A stretch of 64,000 nt of DNA from assembly GCA_964625885.1 (NCBI GenBank), contig CAZVBM010000001.1, forward strand, positions 62,001-126,000. Direction: 5' to 3'. The notes under the pieces were generated by a model that was not told the DNA's origin, did no database searches, and saw nothing but the letters and a program-made list of their open reading frames with translations. The translations under genes were made by a program, and so were the position numbers. Numbering within the stretch: position 1 is the first letter of the stretch; each line of letters begins with the position of its first letter. Below, piece after piece: positions 42,069 through 49,683 of this stretch. The stretch is from CAZRIZ01 sp964625885 (GTDB lineage: Bacteria; Patescibacteriota; Saccharimonadia; Saccharimonadales; Saccharimonadaceae).

Positions 42069-43808
42069 TTACTCCTTTGGGGATATTTTTAAATATTGGA
42101 TCAGCCAATTCGAAATCTGCCCAAAAATGGGCGCCGCCTCAGATCCACCAACCAAATAACGATCCTTAGCTGCAACCTGCACCATAATTACATATTCGGG
42201 TCGATCGCCACCACCATAACCGAGATAACTAGCAATTGTCTGAGTTTTGATATACTTGCCATCACGCAAAGTCTCACTGGTGCCGGTTTTGCCGCCAATC
42301 TCAAAGCCCGCGGGATCCAATCGCCCAGTACTGTCATCTGAACGGCTCTTAACTATCATATTGCGCAAAGTGCGCGAGGTTGTTGGAGTTACAACCTGGC
42401 GAACTGGCTTCGCAACCTCATCTGGCTTGAACTGGCCATCCTGATCAATTGCGCCTGCCACAATAGTTGGCTGACAGTATTTACCCTCATTAATAACGCC
42501 CGAGAAAGCTGACGCAACCTGCAACATGGTCACGTTCATGCCCTGACCAAAAGCCATGTTAGAGTAACGTACGGCATTTCCTTCGTGACTAGTCGGTGGA
42601 ACAACCACGCCAGTAGTTTCTGGTAATTCAATGCCAGTCTTTTGACCCAAACCAAGATCATCATGGAAGTATTTGTAAAGCAGTTTAATTGACTTGGAGT
42701 TAATCTGCCCCCCGCCAGCACGCGACAAGATCTCCACCATTCCAGTATTCAATGAATAACGCATGGCGTCCTGCATGGTCACATTGCCAGTACGACCCTT
42801 GATGGCATTAACAATTGTCCGATCTGCCACTCTAACTTTGTCGGTGTTATAGAAGGTAGTTTCTGGCGTCACAATCCCCTCATTTAGGCCCATAGCCATA
42901 GTTAAGGTTTTTACAACTGAGCCAGGTTCATACGGAACCATGGTTATACGATTATTAAATAAACTTACGTCCGAAACCTTGTGATATTCGCTAGGATCAA
43001 AACTGGGATAGTTAGCCATTGCCATAACGAAGCCATTATTAGGGTTTAATACCAGCACACTAACCTCATCGACTTTAAAACGATCGACCGACTCTAAGAC
43101 AACTTTCTCTACCTGAGCTTGTACATTCTTGTCAATTGTCAGGACTACGTCGTCTCCATCCCGAGCAGGGACATGAACGTTCTGCTCGCCGATTGTCAAC
43201 GGCACCTTAGCCACATCGGTAACCGATTCTAATAAACCATCCTGGCCACTAAGTCGTTTGTTTAGGCCACCCTCGACGCCATATTGGCCGCCATCAGCAT
43301 TAACAAAACCTAAGACCTGCGCCGCCAAAGTCCCCTCAGGATAAACTCGCTTAGAGAACTCTTGAAAACCGAGGCCAGCTAATTTCATCTCTTTTAGCTT
43401 CGCGGCCTGCTCTCTAGTTAAGTCAGTAGCCACCACCTGATAGCGACTACCTGATTTAGTGAACCTTTCGTCTAGTGTGTCTGGCTGTAAAATATTATCT
43501 TTGGCTAGCTCTGTTAGGGCTGATTTAATCGCCCCCTTGTCTTTCACCACCATTGGATCAATGAAGGCTTTATAGACCGTTGAGTTCATAACTATCGGTG
43601 TCGGCCCATTGCTATCCATGGCGTAAATCAAGCCACGCCGAGCTGGGATAGTAAGCTTCTTAACCTGTTCTTTATAGGCCATGTCGGTATATTTACTATG
43701 CGACACAACCTGTATGTAAAACAACCTAACTATAAAGACCGCAAAAGTAATTACTACTACTGCCACAATCAAACTAATACGCGAATCTCTTGCTGGCGAT
43801 TTTTTCAT
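42069..43808 (-). CDS. ftsI: FtsI-type penicillin-binding protein
   Basis: From ATG at 43808 the product is 579 residues: a short cytoplasmic N terminus, one membrane helix (about 10-32), the pedestal domain and a transpeptidase domain. Active-site motifs are Ser297-x-x-Lys (EPGSVVKTL), SLN (YSLNTGMVE) and KTG (GGKTGTSE). It cross-links septal peptidoglycan with FtsW. TATAAT at 43816-43821 is seven bases before this ATG, so the transcript is probably leaderless and the longer frame reading from 43856 is unlikely. A terminator for the preceding ftsL transcript lies just upstream. Confidence 0.95.
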   Translation of the reverse strand: MKKSPARDSRISLIVAVVVITFAVFIVRLFYIQVVSHSKYTDMAYKEQVKKLTIPARRGLIYAMDSNGPTPIVMNSTVYKAFIDPMVVKDKGAIKSALTELAKDNILQPDTLDERFTKSGSRYQVVATDLTREQAAKLKEMKLAGLGFQEFSKRVYPEGTLAAQVLGFVNADGGQYGVEGGLNKRLSGQDGLLESVTDVAKVPLTIGEQNVHVPARDGDDVVLTIDKNVQAQVEKVVLESVDRFKVDEVSVLVLNPNNGFVMAMANYPSFDPSEYHKVSDVSLFNNRITMVPYEPGSVVKTLTMAMGLNEGIVTPETTFYNTDKVRVADRTIVNAIKGRTGNVTMQDAMRYSLNTGMVEILSRAGGGQINSKSIKLLYKYFHDDLGLGQKTGIELPETTGVVVPPTSHEGNAVRYSNMAFGQGMNVTMLQVASAFSGVINEGKYCQPTIVAGAIDQDGQFKPDEVAKPVRQVVTPTTSRTLRNMIVKSRSDDSTGRLDPAGFEIGGKTGTSETLRDGKYIKTQTIASYLGYGGGDRPEYVIMVQVAAKDRYLVGGSEAAPIFGQISNWLIQYLKISPKE

Positions 43809-43824
43809 AAGCATTATTATACCG

Positions 43825-43854
43825 TAAAAAATGGTCGCTGAATACTGAGCGACC
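43825..43854 (-). terminator. Terminator between ftsL and ftsI
   Basis: On the minus strand GGTCGCT-loop-AGCGACC is followed by ATTTTTTAC, ending just before the ftsI TATAAT box. Confidence 0.85.
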
Positions 43855-43876
43855 ACCTTTATATTTAGGCTCTTTC

Positions 43877-44236
43877 TTAATTCCGAACGTAATCAACGCT
43901 TGAGGCCGGCGTCATGTTTTGTGCCACCGTGCTACTAGTTAGAGTTTGAATTGAAGCCAAACGAGCTTTTTCAATCTCTAAGTTAGTCTTGCGCGAACTA
44001 AGTTCGGCAATTTTAGCGTCAACCTGACTTAGCTGATAGTCGTAACTTGTTACACGAGTTGCCTGAGTTAAATAAATCAAGCCAAGAACGGTAACCATTA
44101 GACCAATCATCAGGGTACTGGTTATCGGTCCAAGTTTGATAGCCGACTCATAAGCGGAAATATTTTGATTGCGCCCGTAGTTATAGCTCGACGAACGCCG
44201 TTTTGAGACATAAGTTGTTTTATTTTTGCGATTCAT
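43877..44236 (-). CDS. ftsL: FtsL-like cell-division protein
   Basis: The 119-residue product has a basic cytoplasmic N terminus, one membrane helix (about 38-58) and a periplasmic coiled coil (about 62-95, QLSQVDAKIAELSSRKTNLEIEK). This is the FtsL/DivIC/FtsB layout, and its place between rsmH and ftsI is the classical ftsL site. These proteins vary so much in sequence that position carries most of the weight. The terminal VDYVRN is hydrophilic. It ends at a terminator. Confidence 0.82.
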   Translation of the reverse strand: MNRKNKTTYVSKRRSSSYNYGRNQNISAYESAIKLGPITSTLMIGLMVTVLGLIYLTQATRVTSYDYQLSQVDAKIAELSSRKTNLEIEKARLASIQTLTSSTVAQNMTPASSVDYVRN

Positions 44237-44278
44237 GTACTTTTTATTGTTTGTTTTTTAATATTCGAGAAAATCCCC

Positions 44279-44314
44279 TCACCGCTCGGAACTAATTTTG
44301 GCCCCGAGCAGTGA
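44279..44314 (-). other. Attenuator-like hairpin before ftsL
   Basis: On the minus strand TCACTGCTCGG pairs with CCGAGCGGTGA with one mismatch and a 14-base loop; GGGGATTTTC follows. It lies 28 bases after the small frame at 44343-44408 and 42 bases before ftsL. A T-run of only four bases makes it a weak terminator. Confidence 0.5.
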
Positions 44315-44342
44315 GAACTCCATTAACTAACTGACAAAGGCA

Positions 44343-44408
44343 CTAGCCAATTCGAACTGCAATTTTGCAAGCTCGAGATCGGTTTGCGACTTGAATTTGT
44401 TTTGGCAT
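44343..44408 (-). CDS. Possible 21-residue leader peptide before ftsL
   Basis: On the minus strand AGGAGG sits four to five bases before ATG at 44408, and 21 codons follow to TAG at 44343. The peptide, starting MPKQIQVANRSRACKIAV and ending RIG, is strongly basic and has no run of a single amino acid. It begins 18 bases after rsmH and is followed by a hairpin and then ftsL. The ribosome site is as good as any in the window, which is why I list it. Confidence 0.45.
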   Translation of the reverse strand: MPKQIQVANRSRACKIAVRIG

Positions 44409-44426
44409 GTTGCCTCCTGTTTGTTT

Positions 44427-45296
44427 TTATTTTTTGTAAGCCCCGCGGAGCATAGCGCTACGCGAGCGCGGATTGAAAGCTTTTTCAATTTTGCCACTAA
44501 CTGGTTTACCAGCAGCAACCAACTCCCCCGCCAATCCTTTGCGATATTCTTGTTGTAAAAATCGCTTGACTAGACGATCTTCTAAGCTATGAAAAGTGAT
44601 AATCGCTAAGCGACCACCTGACTTCAATAACTTCGGTAGAAGTGGTAAAACTTGTTCAATCTGAACTAATTCTTGATTCACTTCTATCCGAATCGCTTGA
44701 AACAATTTTGTAGCGGGATGAACGCGACCCCGCCGACCGAATTGTTGTTCAATTAGGCCGGCTAAGTCGGTCGTAGTTTTAATTGGACGATGATCGATGA
44801 TGTTCTTAGCAATTAATTGAGCAGTTTTAACACTCTCTTCTCCATACTCATGGATTATCCTTACTAATTGCTTGGCTGGATAGCGGTTTACCACATCATC
44901 AGCCGTTAGGCGATCATTCTGGCTCATACGCATATCCAATGGAGCCTTTTTGTTAAAAGAAAAGCCCCTTTCGGCCACATCCAATTGTGGCGATGACACA
45001 CCTAGATCTAACAGAATCATGTCAAATTGACGATTCTCCTCAATCAGGGACTGAGCAGCTGAAAGATAATCTTGGTGTCTTAACTGCACTCCTAGTGATA
45101 AACTACGAATATAGTCAATTGCCACCTGATCACGGTCCACCAAGATCGTTTGATCTGGGGACTGTGTTATCTTTAAAACCGCTTGAGCATGCCCCGCAAA
45201 ACCGGCCGTTAAGTCCAAATAAGACTCCCCTGTCTGCGGCTGGAGAGTTCCTAGAGTTTGGCTTAATAAAACTGGTATGTGAGGTGATTGCTTCAT
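44427..45296 (-). CDS. rsmH: 16S rRNA (cytosine-1402 N4) methyltransferase
   Basis: The 289-residue MraW/RsmH enzyme methylates C1402 of 16S rRNA. The AdoMet site is LDLTAGFAGHAQAVL (about 27-41), followed by DLGVSSPQLDVAERGFSF and RLAIITFHSLEDRLVKRFL, the family's signature. The usual N-terminal HIPVL is intact. It is the second gene of the division cluster. A 28-base inverted repeat lies just upstream, between it and mraZ. Confidence 0.97.
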   Translation of the reverse strand: MKQSPHIPVLLSQTLGTLQPQTGESYLDLTAGFAGHAQAVLKITQSPDQTILVDRDQVAIDYIRSLSLGVQLRHQDYLSAAQSLIEENRQFDMILLDLGVSSPQLDVAERGFSFNKKAPLDMRMSQNDRLTADDVVNRYPAKQLVRIIHEYGEESVKTAQLIAKNIIDHRPIKTTTDLAGLIEQQFGRRGRVHPATKLFQAIRIEVNQELVQIEQVLPLLPKLLKSGGRLAIITFHSLEDRLVKRFLQQEYRKGLAGELVAAGKPVSGKIEKAFNPRSRSAMLRGAYKK

Positions 45297-45310
45297 GTCA
45301 TCTTAATTTC

Positions 45311-45544
45311 CATTCTAGACCGGGTATCCAGTAGCTTGACTGTTTGTTTTTGTGCAGTTTTTGTTTTATTAACAGATAAGGTTTACCGATTCCTTTAAGG
45401 GAGTTAAAAGCAATCGTTTGAGAGACTTATTTGTTTGTGAGGTGAATTTTTTGGGAGGTGTGTGTGTTGATAAAGGTTCAGCTTGTTTCTCGCACTAGGT
45501 AAGCATGCCCCTAGGCCAAGCTACCAGGTATCCAGTCTAGAATG
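45311..45544. repeat. 28-base inverted repeat enclosing 178 bases between mraZ and rsmH
   Basis: CATTCTAGACCGGGTATCCA and on (45311-45338) is matched by its near reverse complement at 45517-45544; 23 of 28 positions match and all five differences are transitions, three of which would be G-U pairs in the minus-strand RNA. The outer ten and inner eight positions are perfect. The enclosed bases contain C-rich CACCTCCC-type segments on the minus strand and no gene. The repeat would close a long stem in the mraZ-rsmH transcript. Confidence 0.65.
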
Positions 45545-45567
45545 AATTGTTAATGTGCAGGACGATT

Positions 45568-45936
45568 TTAGGCTTCAGCATTCGGAGCCGTTAATCGCCA
45601 GTACTTGCCAGCGCGAATCGCTACCACGTCCCGATCAATTCCAGCGTAATCGAGCAAATGTTGTTCGACCGTCACACGACCCTGTTTTTGGTCGAGTGCC
45701 GCGCTAGTCTTGCCGCGACGAAACCGTACGTTGAGGTCAGCCACCCTCTCATCGAGAATACTTCCCCGCAACGCTGGTTCAACTTCGCTATCCCAAACGC
45801 CTTGAGCGTAAAGGTGCAAATACTTGCCAAATCCTCGGGTGATAATAATGCCGTCTTTAAATTCTTCGCGCAATTCCGCTGGGATGGTTAAACGATGTTT
45901 ATCATCCAGCTTCCTTTCGAAGTAATCTAGTTGCAT
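45568..45936 (-). CDS. mraZ: Transcriptional regulator MraZ
   Basis: The 122-residue protein has two AbrB-like MraZ domains. The first is at about 5-50 (DDKHRLTIPAELREEF); the second has GRVTVEQHLLDYAGIDRDVV (about 85-105). MraZ rings bind tandem repeats and regulate the division cluster. The second domain lacks the usual clean DxxGR run, and the protein is shorter than most (about 145 residues). AAGGGG is its ribosome site. TGGGT repeats lie upstream on the same strand. Confidence 0.93.
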   Translation of the reverse strand: MQLDYFERKLDDKHRLTIPAELREEFKDGIIITRGFGKYLHLYAQGVWDSEVEPALRGSILDERVADLNVRFRRGKTSAALDQKQGRVTVEQHLLDYAGIDRDVVAIRAGKYWRLTAPNAEA

Positions 45937-46005
45937 TTTACCCCTTAGACTTATTTTTTATTTTAGTGGTTTTTGTGTTTATTTATCCACTGACTCTATT
46001 TTACT

Positions 46006-46041
46006 ACCCACCGCCACCCACTGCAATACCCTTTTTACCCA
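46006..46041 (-). promoter_or_regulatory. MraZ operator repeats upstream of mraZ
   Basis: On the minus strand TGGGT occurs at 46037-46041, AGGGT at 46028-46032, TGGGT at 46016-46020 and TGGGT at 46006-46010. The last two are separated by exactly five bases, the published TGGGN-N5 spacing for MraZ binding. They lie 70-105 bases before the mraZ start, fitting self-regulation. Confidence 0.7.
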
Positions 46042-46054
46042 TTTTTGCCAAATT

Positions 46055-46086
46055 AAAAGTTATCCACTGAAATGTGGATAACTTTT
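46055..46086. terminator. Bidirectional terminator with embedded DnaA-box sequences
   Basis: A perfect 13-pair stem (AAAAGTTATCCAC with GTGGATAACTTTT) has loop TGAAAT and A and T tracts on both sides. It ends the small membrane gene at 46102. The arms contain TTATCCACT and TGTGGATAA, the latter an exact DnaA box. Confidence 0.8.
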
Positions 46087-46101
46087 AATATTCCTTCCCC
46101 A

Positions 46102-46350
46102 TTAGCCAAGCGACACTAGCAATAGTCGGATACTCGGGTCGGCTTGAATTACCAGCCAAGAAGTAAAAATCATTAAATTAACGAAGAGCGATACAACTAG
46201 AATTGACACGAGCAAATCATGCTCTGTCGTGCGAATCGCCATCATTTCTTCTGGCAACTTTTTGTCGTATTTACTCTCTGGAGTTTCTCCCCACTCATTG
46301 AGTTTGGCTAGAAAACTATTCTTTTTGACTTTTTTGTTTTGTTTTTTCAT
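46102..46350 (-). CDS. Small membrane protein, 82 residues, unknown
   Basis: From ATG at 46350 the 82-residue product has a Lys-rich N terminus (MKKQNKKVKKNSF), a hydrophilic middle and one or two C-terminal membrane helices (about 43-75). Longer reading from 46380 is rejected because the promoter (-10 at 46360-46365) lies inside that extension. The mRNA start should be within about five bases of ATG. It lies between mraZ and a SpoU-type methylase and has its own promoter and terminator. No family recognised. Confidence 0.65.
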   Translation of the reverse strand: MKKQNKKVKKNSFLAKLNEWGETPESKYDKKLPEEMMAIRTTEHDLLVSILVVSLFVNLMIFTSWLVIQADPSIRLLLVSLG

Positions 46351-46359
46351 GATACTTTT

Positions 46360-46388
46360 ATGGTAGCACAAAAGTGACAAAAAGTCAA
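46360..46388 (-). promoter_or_regulatory. Promoter of the 82-residue gene
   Basis: TTGACT (46383-46388), 17 bases, TACCAT (46360-46365) on the minus strand. TTTTGTGCTAC before the -10 is shared with the promoters at 28872 and 60406. Confidence 0.7.
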
Positions 46389-46390
46389 TG

Positions 46391-47185
46391 TTAAGATTTT
46401 ACTAACTGCCGAGCTTGCTCGTACAGACAAACCGTCACCGCCATTGAAAGATTCAGCGACTCAATAGCTGATGACTGCGGTATTAAAACTGATTGATCAG
46501 CAAGTTTTTCCATATCTGCCGTTAAACCACCTCCTTCATTACCAAAAAGCCAAGCCACCGACTCTCGCAAATCAACCTTTGTAATCGCCATCTCCGCGTG
46601 TGAACTGGTCGCCAATATTTTATAATCATTTTTGATTTGCTTAATAAACTGACCTAGGTTAACGTTTTCATAGACTGGCAGATTAAAGCAAGCGCCCATG
46701 CTAGCCCTAACCACCTTGGGAGAAAAAACCTCAACTGAATCTTCTGACAACAGAGCTGCCCCAACGCCAAAAGCTAAAGCACTACGTAAAATTGTGCCTA
46801 AATTTCCTGGATCCTGAATCTTTTCCAAAAGCAAAATTGGCTTTTCGCTCGGATTAAAATCTCGCCAATCTAATTTTGGAGTCTTAATAACACCAATCAC
46901 GCCTGGTGAAGTTTCAACTTGCGACAACTTGGCTAGTAGAAAGGATTTTAAGACAACCTGCCGAGCGCCAGTGGATTTTCGTAACAAATTAGCAATCACC
47001 GGTTCTCCCAACCGACTCTCGTCAAAAATAATCATTTCTGGCAAACGCCCTGAGTCTAAATAATCATCAACGATTTTAACGCCATCAAAAACACTCAAAC
47101 CAGCCTCACGTCGTGCTCGACGATTAGTCGCTAGTCGCAGTAACCTTTTAAAAGTGGGGTTTTTGGTTGAGGTAATTTCTTCCAT
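46391..47185 (-). CDS. SpoU/TrmH-family RNA 2'-O-methyltransferase
   Basis: The 264-residue SPOUT enzyme has a small N-terminal substrate-binding part (KNPTFKRLLRLATNRRARRE) and a C-terminal knot domain. Family motifs 1-3 are visible: DPGNLGTILRSA, LFGNEGGGL and IPQSSAIESLNLSMAV. It methylates a ribose of rRNA or tRNA. The N-terminal part resembles the RlmB/TsnR-like group. TACAAT at 47196-47201 is ten bases before ATG, which suggests a leaderless mRNA. It is a single gene. Confidence 0.92.
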   Translation of the reverse strand: MEEITSTKNPTFKRLLRLATNRRARREAGLSVFDGVKIVDDYLDSGRLPEMIIFDESRLGEPVIANLLRKSTGARQVVLKSFLLAKLSQVETSPGVIGVIKTPKLDWRDFNPSEKPILLLEKIQDPGNLGTILRSALAFGVGAALLSEDSVEVFSPKVVRASMGACFNLPVYENVNLGQFIKQIKNDYKILATSSHAEMAITKVDLRESVAWLFGNEGGGLTADMEKLADQSVLIPQSSAIESLNLSMAVTVCLYEQARQLVKS

Positions 47186-47261
47186 CTCTCAGCCTATTGT
47201 ATCACAACAGCATTTTGCTCTACTGCTTAAGTCGTAAATTTGGGATTTTAGTTTATAGCTA

Positions 47262-47290
47262 TTGACTTTCTGTCACGGTTATGCTAATAT
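47262..47290 (+). promoter_or_regulatory. Promoter of the 47.3 kb RNA
   Basis: TTGACT (47262-47267), exactly 17 bases, TAATAT (47285-47290) on the plus strand, where no gene follows. Confidence 0.7.
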
Positions 47291-47296
47291 AGAAGT

Positions 47297-47605
47297 ACGG
47301 TTGATTCAGGAATGAAGAAACCGCGCACCAAAACAAATTGTAAATTGTAGAGTAATGATTCATGATCCATTTCGGATGTGTGGCGGTCGAAGCCACTAAA
47401 CTTGGTTAAGTTATGAGATTAGCTAAAAAGGCAAAACATAGCCGTACTACCGAAAACAAGAGAGTCTGGATTGTTTTAATCTCTCAACCTGGTTAGGCGG
47501 AAGTCGCCCTCCTGTTACTTCTTTCCTAGCCGGATTGAGAGGTTAAAAACCTCTCAATTTATATAAAGCTCCCCCACTTTTTACTTTTAGGGGGAGTTTT
47601 TCTTT
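47297..47605 (+). ncRNA. Candidate structured non-coding RNA, about 310 nt
   Basis: Between two minus-strand genes, a plus-strand promoter leads into about 310 bases with no gene-like frame and a double terminator. The 5' segment AGTACGG (47294-47300) is exactly complementary to CCGTACT (47442-47448), closing a domain of about 150 bases. Further stems include GAGAG/CTCTC near 47459-47484, GGCG/CGCC near 47497-47507, and TTGAGAGG/CCTCTCAA (47535-47557). The core motifs of RNase P RNA, tmRNA, SRP RNA, 6S RNA and T-box leaders are not found. Promoter, domain closure and terminators make a real transcript likely. Confidence 0.6.
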
Positions 47606-47608
47606 TTT
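47569..47608. terminator. Terminator of the 47.3 kb RNA (and possibly of glyS)
   Basis: CTCCCCC (47569-47575) pairs with GGGGGAG (47590-47596), followed on plus by TTTTTCTTTTTT. The glyS end is 8 bases away on minus. Confidence 0.85.
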
Positions 47609-47615
47609 GTATAAG

Positions 47616-48965
47616 TTATTTAACCAACTCGTCAATCGCCACGCGACTTTGTTGGGCGGTGTCGCGGTCGCGCACTGTTACCGTATTATCTTCGAGCGTA
47701 TCAAAATCAATCACTACACAGTACGGCGTGCCAATCTCGTCTTGGCGACGATAGCGCTTACCAATATTGGCGTTATCATCCCACATAACTTGACCGTGTT
47801 TTTGCTTCAAGGCTGCATAAACCTCGCGCGCCTTTTTGACTAGCTCCGGCTTGTTCTTTAGCAGTGGCGAAACTGCATATTTAATTGGCGCCAAATGTTC
47901 TGGTAGCTTCAGATAAACTCGTTTTTCACCCGACACTTCGTCTTCAGTATAAGCAGTCGAAAGCACCGCCATGACTGCTCGCTCGACACCAAACGACGGC
48001 TCAATAACATGCGGCACAAAGCGCTGATTAGTTCCCTTGATGGTGTATTCCATGCTCTTGCCACTATTTTTCTGAATATTCATCAGGTCAAAATCGGTGC
48101 GATAAGCTAAACCAAACATTTCGTTGCGACCGCCCGGATAATCAAATTCGAAATCAACCGTGCGTTTAGAATAATGAGCACGGTCTTCCGCTGAAACCTC
48201 TAGTTTATGAACCTTGTCTACCGGTAGACCAAGCGCACTGCACCAGTCTTCGCATAGCCCAACCCATTTCTCAAACTCAGCCTCCCAGTTGTCTGGATTA
48301 ATAAAATACTCAATTTCCATCTGCTCAAACTCTCGAGTTCGGAAAATAAAATCACGTGGCGAAATCTCATTACGAAAAGCTTTACCCTGCTGAGCGATAC
48401 CAAACGGCAGGTCTGGATAAAAATTATCAACTACGTTTTTATAATTAGTAAAAATACCCTGGGCGGTTTCTGGACGCAAATAAGCCACGGCATCATCGCT
48501 CTCAGCCGCCCCAACCCAAGTCTTGAACATCATATTAAAAGTACGGGACGCGGAGAGCTTGTTGCCATCTGGACTTTTGATGCCTTTTTCGATTATCAAA
48601 TCGTCCATTTGTTTCATCGTTAAACCATCGGCATCAACACCGTTGTCGCGCAAGATATGATCAGTACGATAGCGTCGGTGATTAACAGTATCTTCGCAAA
48701 GTGGATCAACAAAGGTATCAACATGACCGCTGGCTTTCCAAACTGCTGGATTCATAACGATCGCCGCATCAACGCCATACATATCGTCGCGACCATCAAC
48801 AAACATTTGCCACCACAAGTTCATAATATTCTTCTTCAGAAGCAACCCCAACGGACCGTAATCCCAAGTACCACTTAAACCACCGTAAACATCACTACCT
48901 GGGTAAATAAAACCGCGCCGCTTACAAAGTGCCACAATTTCACCCATCTTATCCATCTGTTTCAT
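47616..48965 (-). CDS. glyS: Glycyl-tRNA synthetase (alpha2 type)
   Basis: The 449-residue class II synthetase charges tRNA-Gly. It begins with ALCKRRGFIYPGSDVYGG and SGTWDYGPLG, the hallmark of the single-chain alpha2 enzyme. Motif 2 is FRNEISPRDFIFRTREFEQ and motif 3 is VIEPSFGVERAVMAVL, with an anticodon-binding domain at the C terminus. Bacteria with this form lack separate glyQ. TACAAT lies 12 bases before ATG on the minus strand. The candidate RNA at 47.3 kb lies just past its 3' end on the other strand. Confidence 0.96.
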   Translation of the reverse strand: MKQMDKMGEIVALCKRRGFIYPGSDVYGGLSGTWDYGPLGLLLKKNIMNLWWQMFVDGRDDMYGVDAAIVMNPAVWKASGHVDTFVDPLCEDTVNHRRYRTDHILRDNGVDADGLTMKQMDDLIIEKGIKSPDGNKLSASRTFNMMFKTWVGAAESDDAVAYLRPETAQGIFTNYKNVVDNFYPDLPFGIAQQGKAFRNEISPRDFIFRTREFEQMEIEYFINPDNWEAEFEKWVGLCEDWCSALGLPVDKVHKLEVSAEDRAHYSKRTVDFEFDYPGGRNEMFGLAYRTDFDLMNIQKNSGKSMEYTIKGTNQRFVPHVIEPSFGVERAVMAVLSTAYTEDEVSGEKRVYLKLPEHLAPIKYAVSPLLKNKPELVKKAREVYAALKQKHGQVMWDDNANIGKRYRRQDEIGTPYCVVIDFDTLEDNTVTVRDRDTAQQSRVAIDELVK

Positions 48966-48999
48966 ATCTTATAATTGTACACTAAAAAACTATCGAAAA

Positions 49000-49683
49000 T
49001 CAATTAATCGCGGCGTGCGCTCGAGCAACCGATAGAACCGCCGGGCTAAAATCAGCTATGTCTTTAACCTTTAGGGCAATAGCTAACGGTGAAGACAATA
49101 ACAGGCGCAATATTTTAATATGATCGACTTTTAGCATTCCGTTTGAAGAGACAACCAGGCCCTTGTTTTCCAAATCGTAATCGTATTTTGTCTCCGCCGA
49201 TAAAACCCGGCCATCGACATCGTTTACGAGATTTAAAGTTTCGCCTAACTCACTAGCAAGCTGTAGATAGAACCAAGCCTGGATTAAGTCAAAATCGGCT
49301 GTTGATTGATTTAGTGCTTCCAGAACTTGCTTGGTAATATCGAACCATTCACCACCCTCAATCTCTCGACTAGATTTACTAATTTGCCGAAGCGCTAAGT
49401 GGGCAAAATTTAGACGATCATAATCAGACAAAATCGCATCAAAAAAGCATATTAAGCGGGCCGACGTAATTGTTTGTAGATCACCCCGCCCCTCCACCAA
49501 CACCACATCGGTCAATGAGAGCATTTCAATGCCGCCCGCTAGCTTGCTTTTTGATTTGCGAGCCCCGCGGGCAATCGCTGAGATTTGCCCAAGCGGCGTG
49601 ATCAAATTCAAAATCCGATCAGCTTCGCCGTAATTAGTCCGGCGCAAGACGATCGCCTGGGTCCGCACAAACTTAGACATCAT
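49000..49683 (-). CDS. recO: Recombination mediator RecO
   Basis: The 227-residue protein has the N-terminal OB fold of RecO (RTQAIVLRRTNYGEADRILNLITP, then ISAIARGARKSKSKLAGGIE) and the helical C-terminal part. It helps load RecA on SSB-coated gaps. The zinc-binding cysteines of many RecO proteins are missing. It overlaps the response-regulator gene upstream by 11 bases, so recO, receiver and kinase appear to form one operon; a functional tie between them is not obvious. Confidence 0.9.
   Translation of the reverse strand: MMSKFVRTQAIVLRRTNYGEADRILNLITPLGQISAIARGARKSKSKLAGGIEMLSLTDVVLVEGRGDLQTITSARLICFFDAILSDYDRLNFAHLALRQISKSSREIEGGEWFDITKQVLEALNQSTADFDLIQAWFYLQLASELGETLNLVNDVDGRVLSAETKYDYDLENKGLVVSSNGMLKVDHIKILRLLLSSPLAIALKVKDIADFSPAVLSVARAHAAIN

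Noticed and set aside
44327..44518. A 63-residue minus-strand frame overlapping the end of rsmH
   Set aside because: It reads rsmH in another frame and has no start signal. The shorter 21-codon frame within the same interval, in a different frame, has AGGAGG and is listed instead.
46055..46086. DnaA regulatory site before mraZ
   Set aside because: The DnaA-box matches form the arms of an obvious terminator stem, which is sufficient explanation; kept only as a note on that feature.
47297..47605. RNase P RNA or tmRNA
   Set aside because: The conserved GAGGAAAGTCC and ACAGAA cores of RNase P and the tRNA-like ends of tmRNA are not visible; diverged forms cannot be fully excluded by eye.
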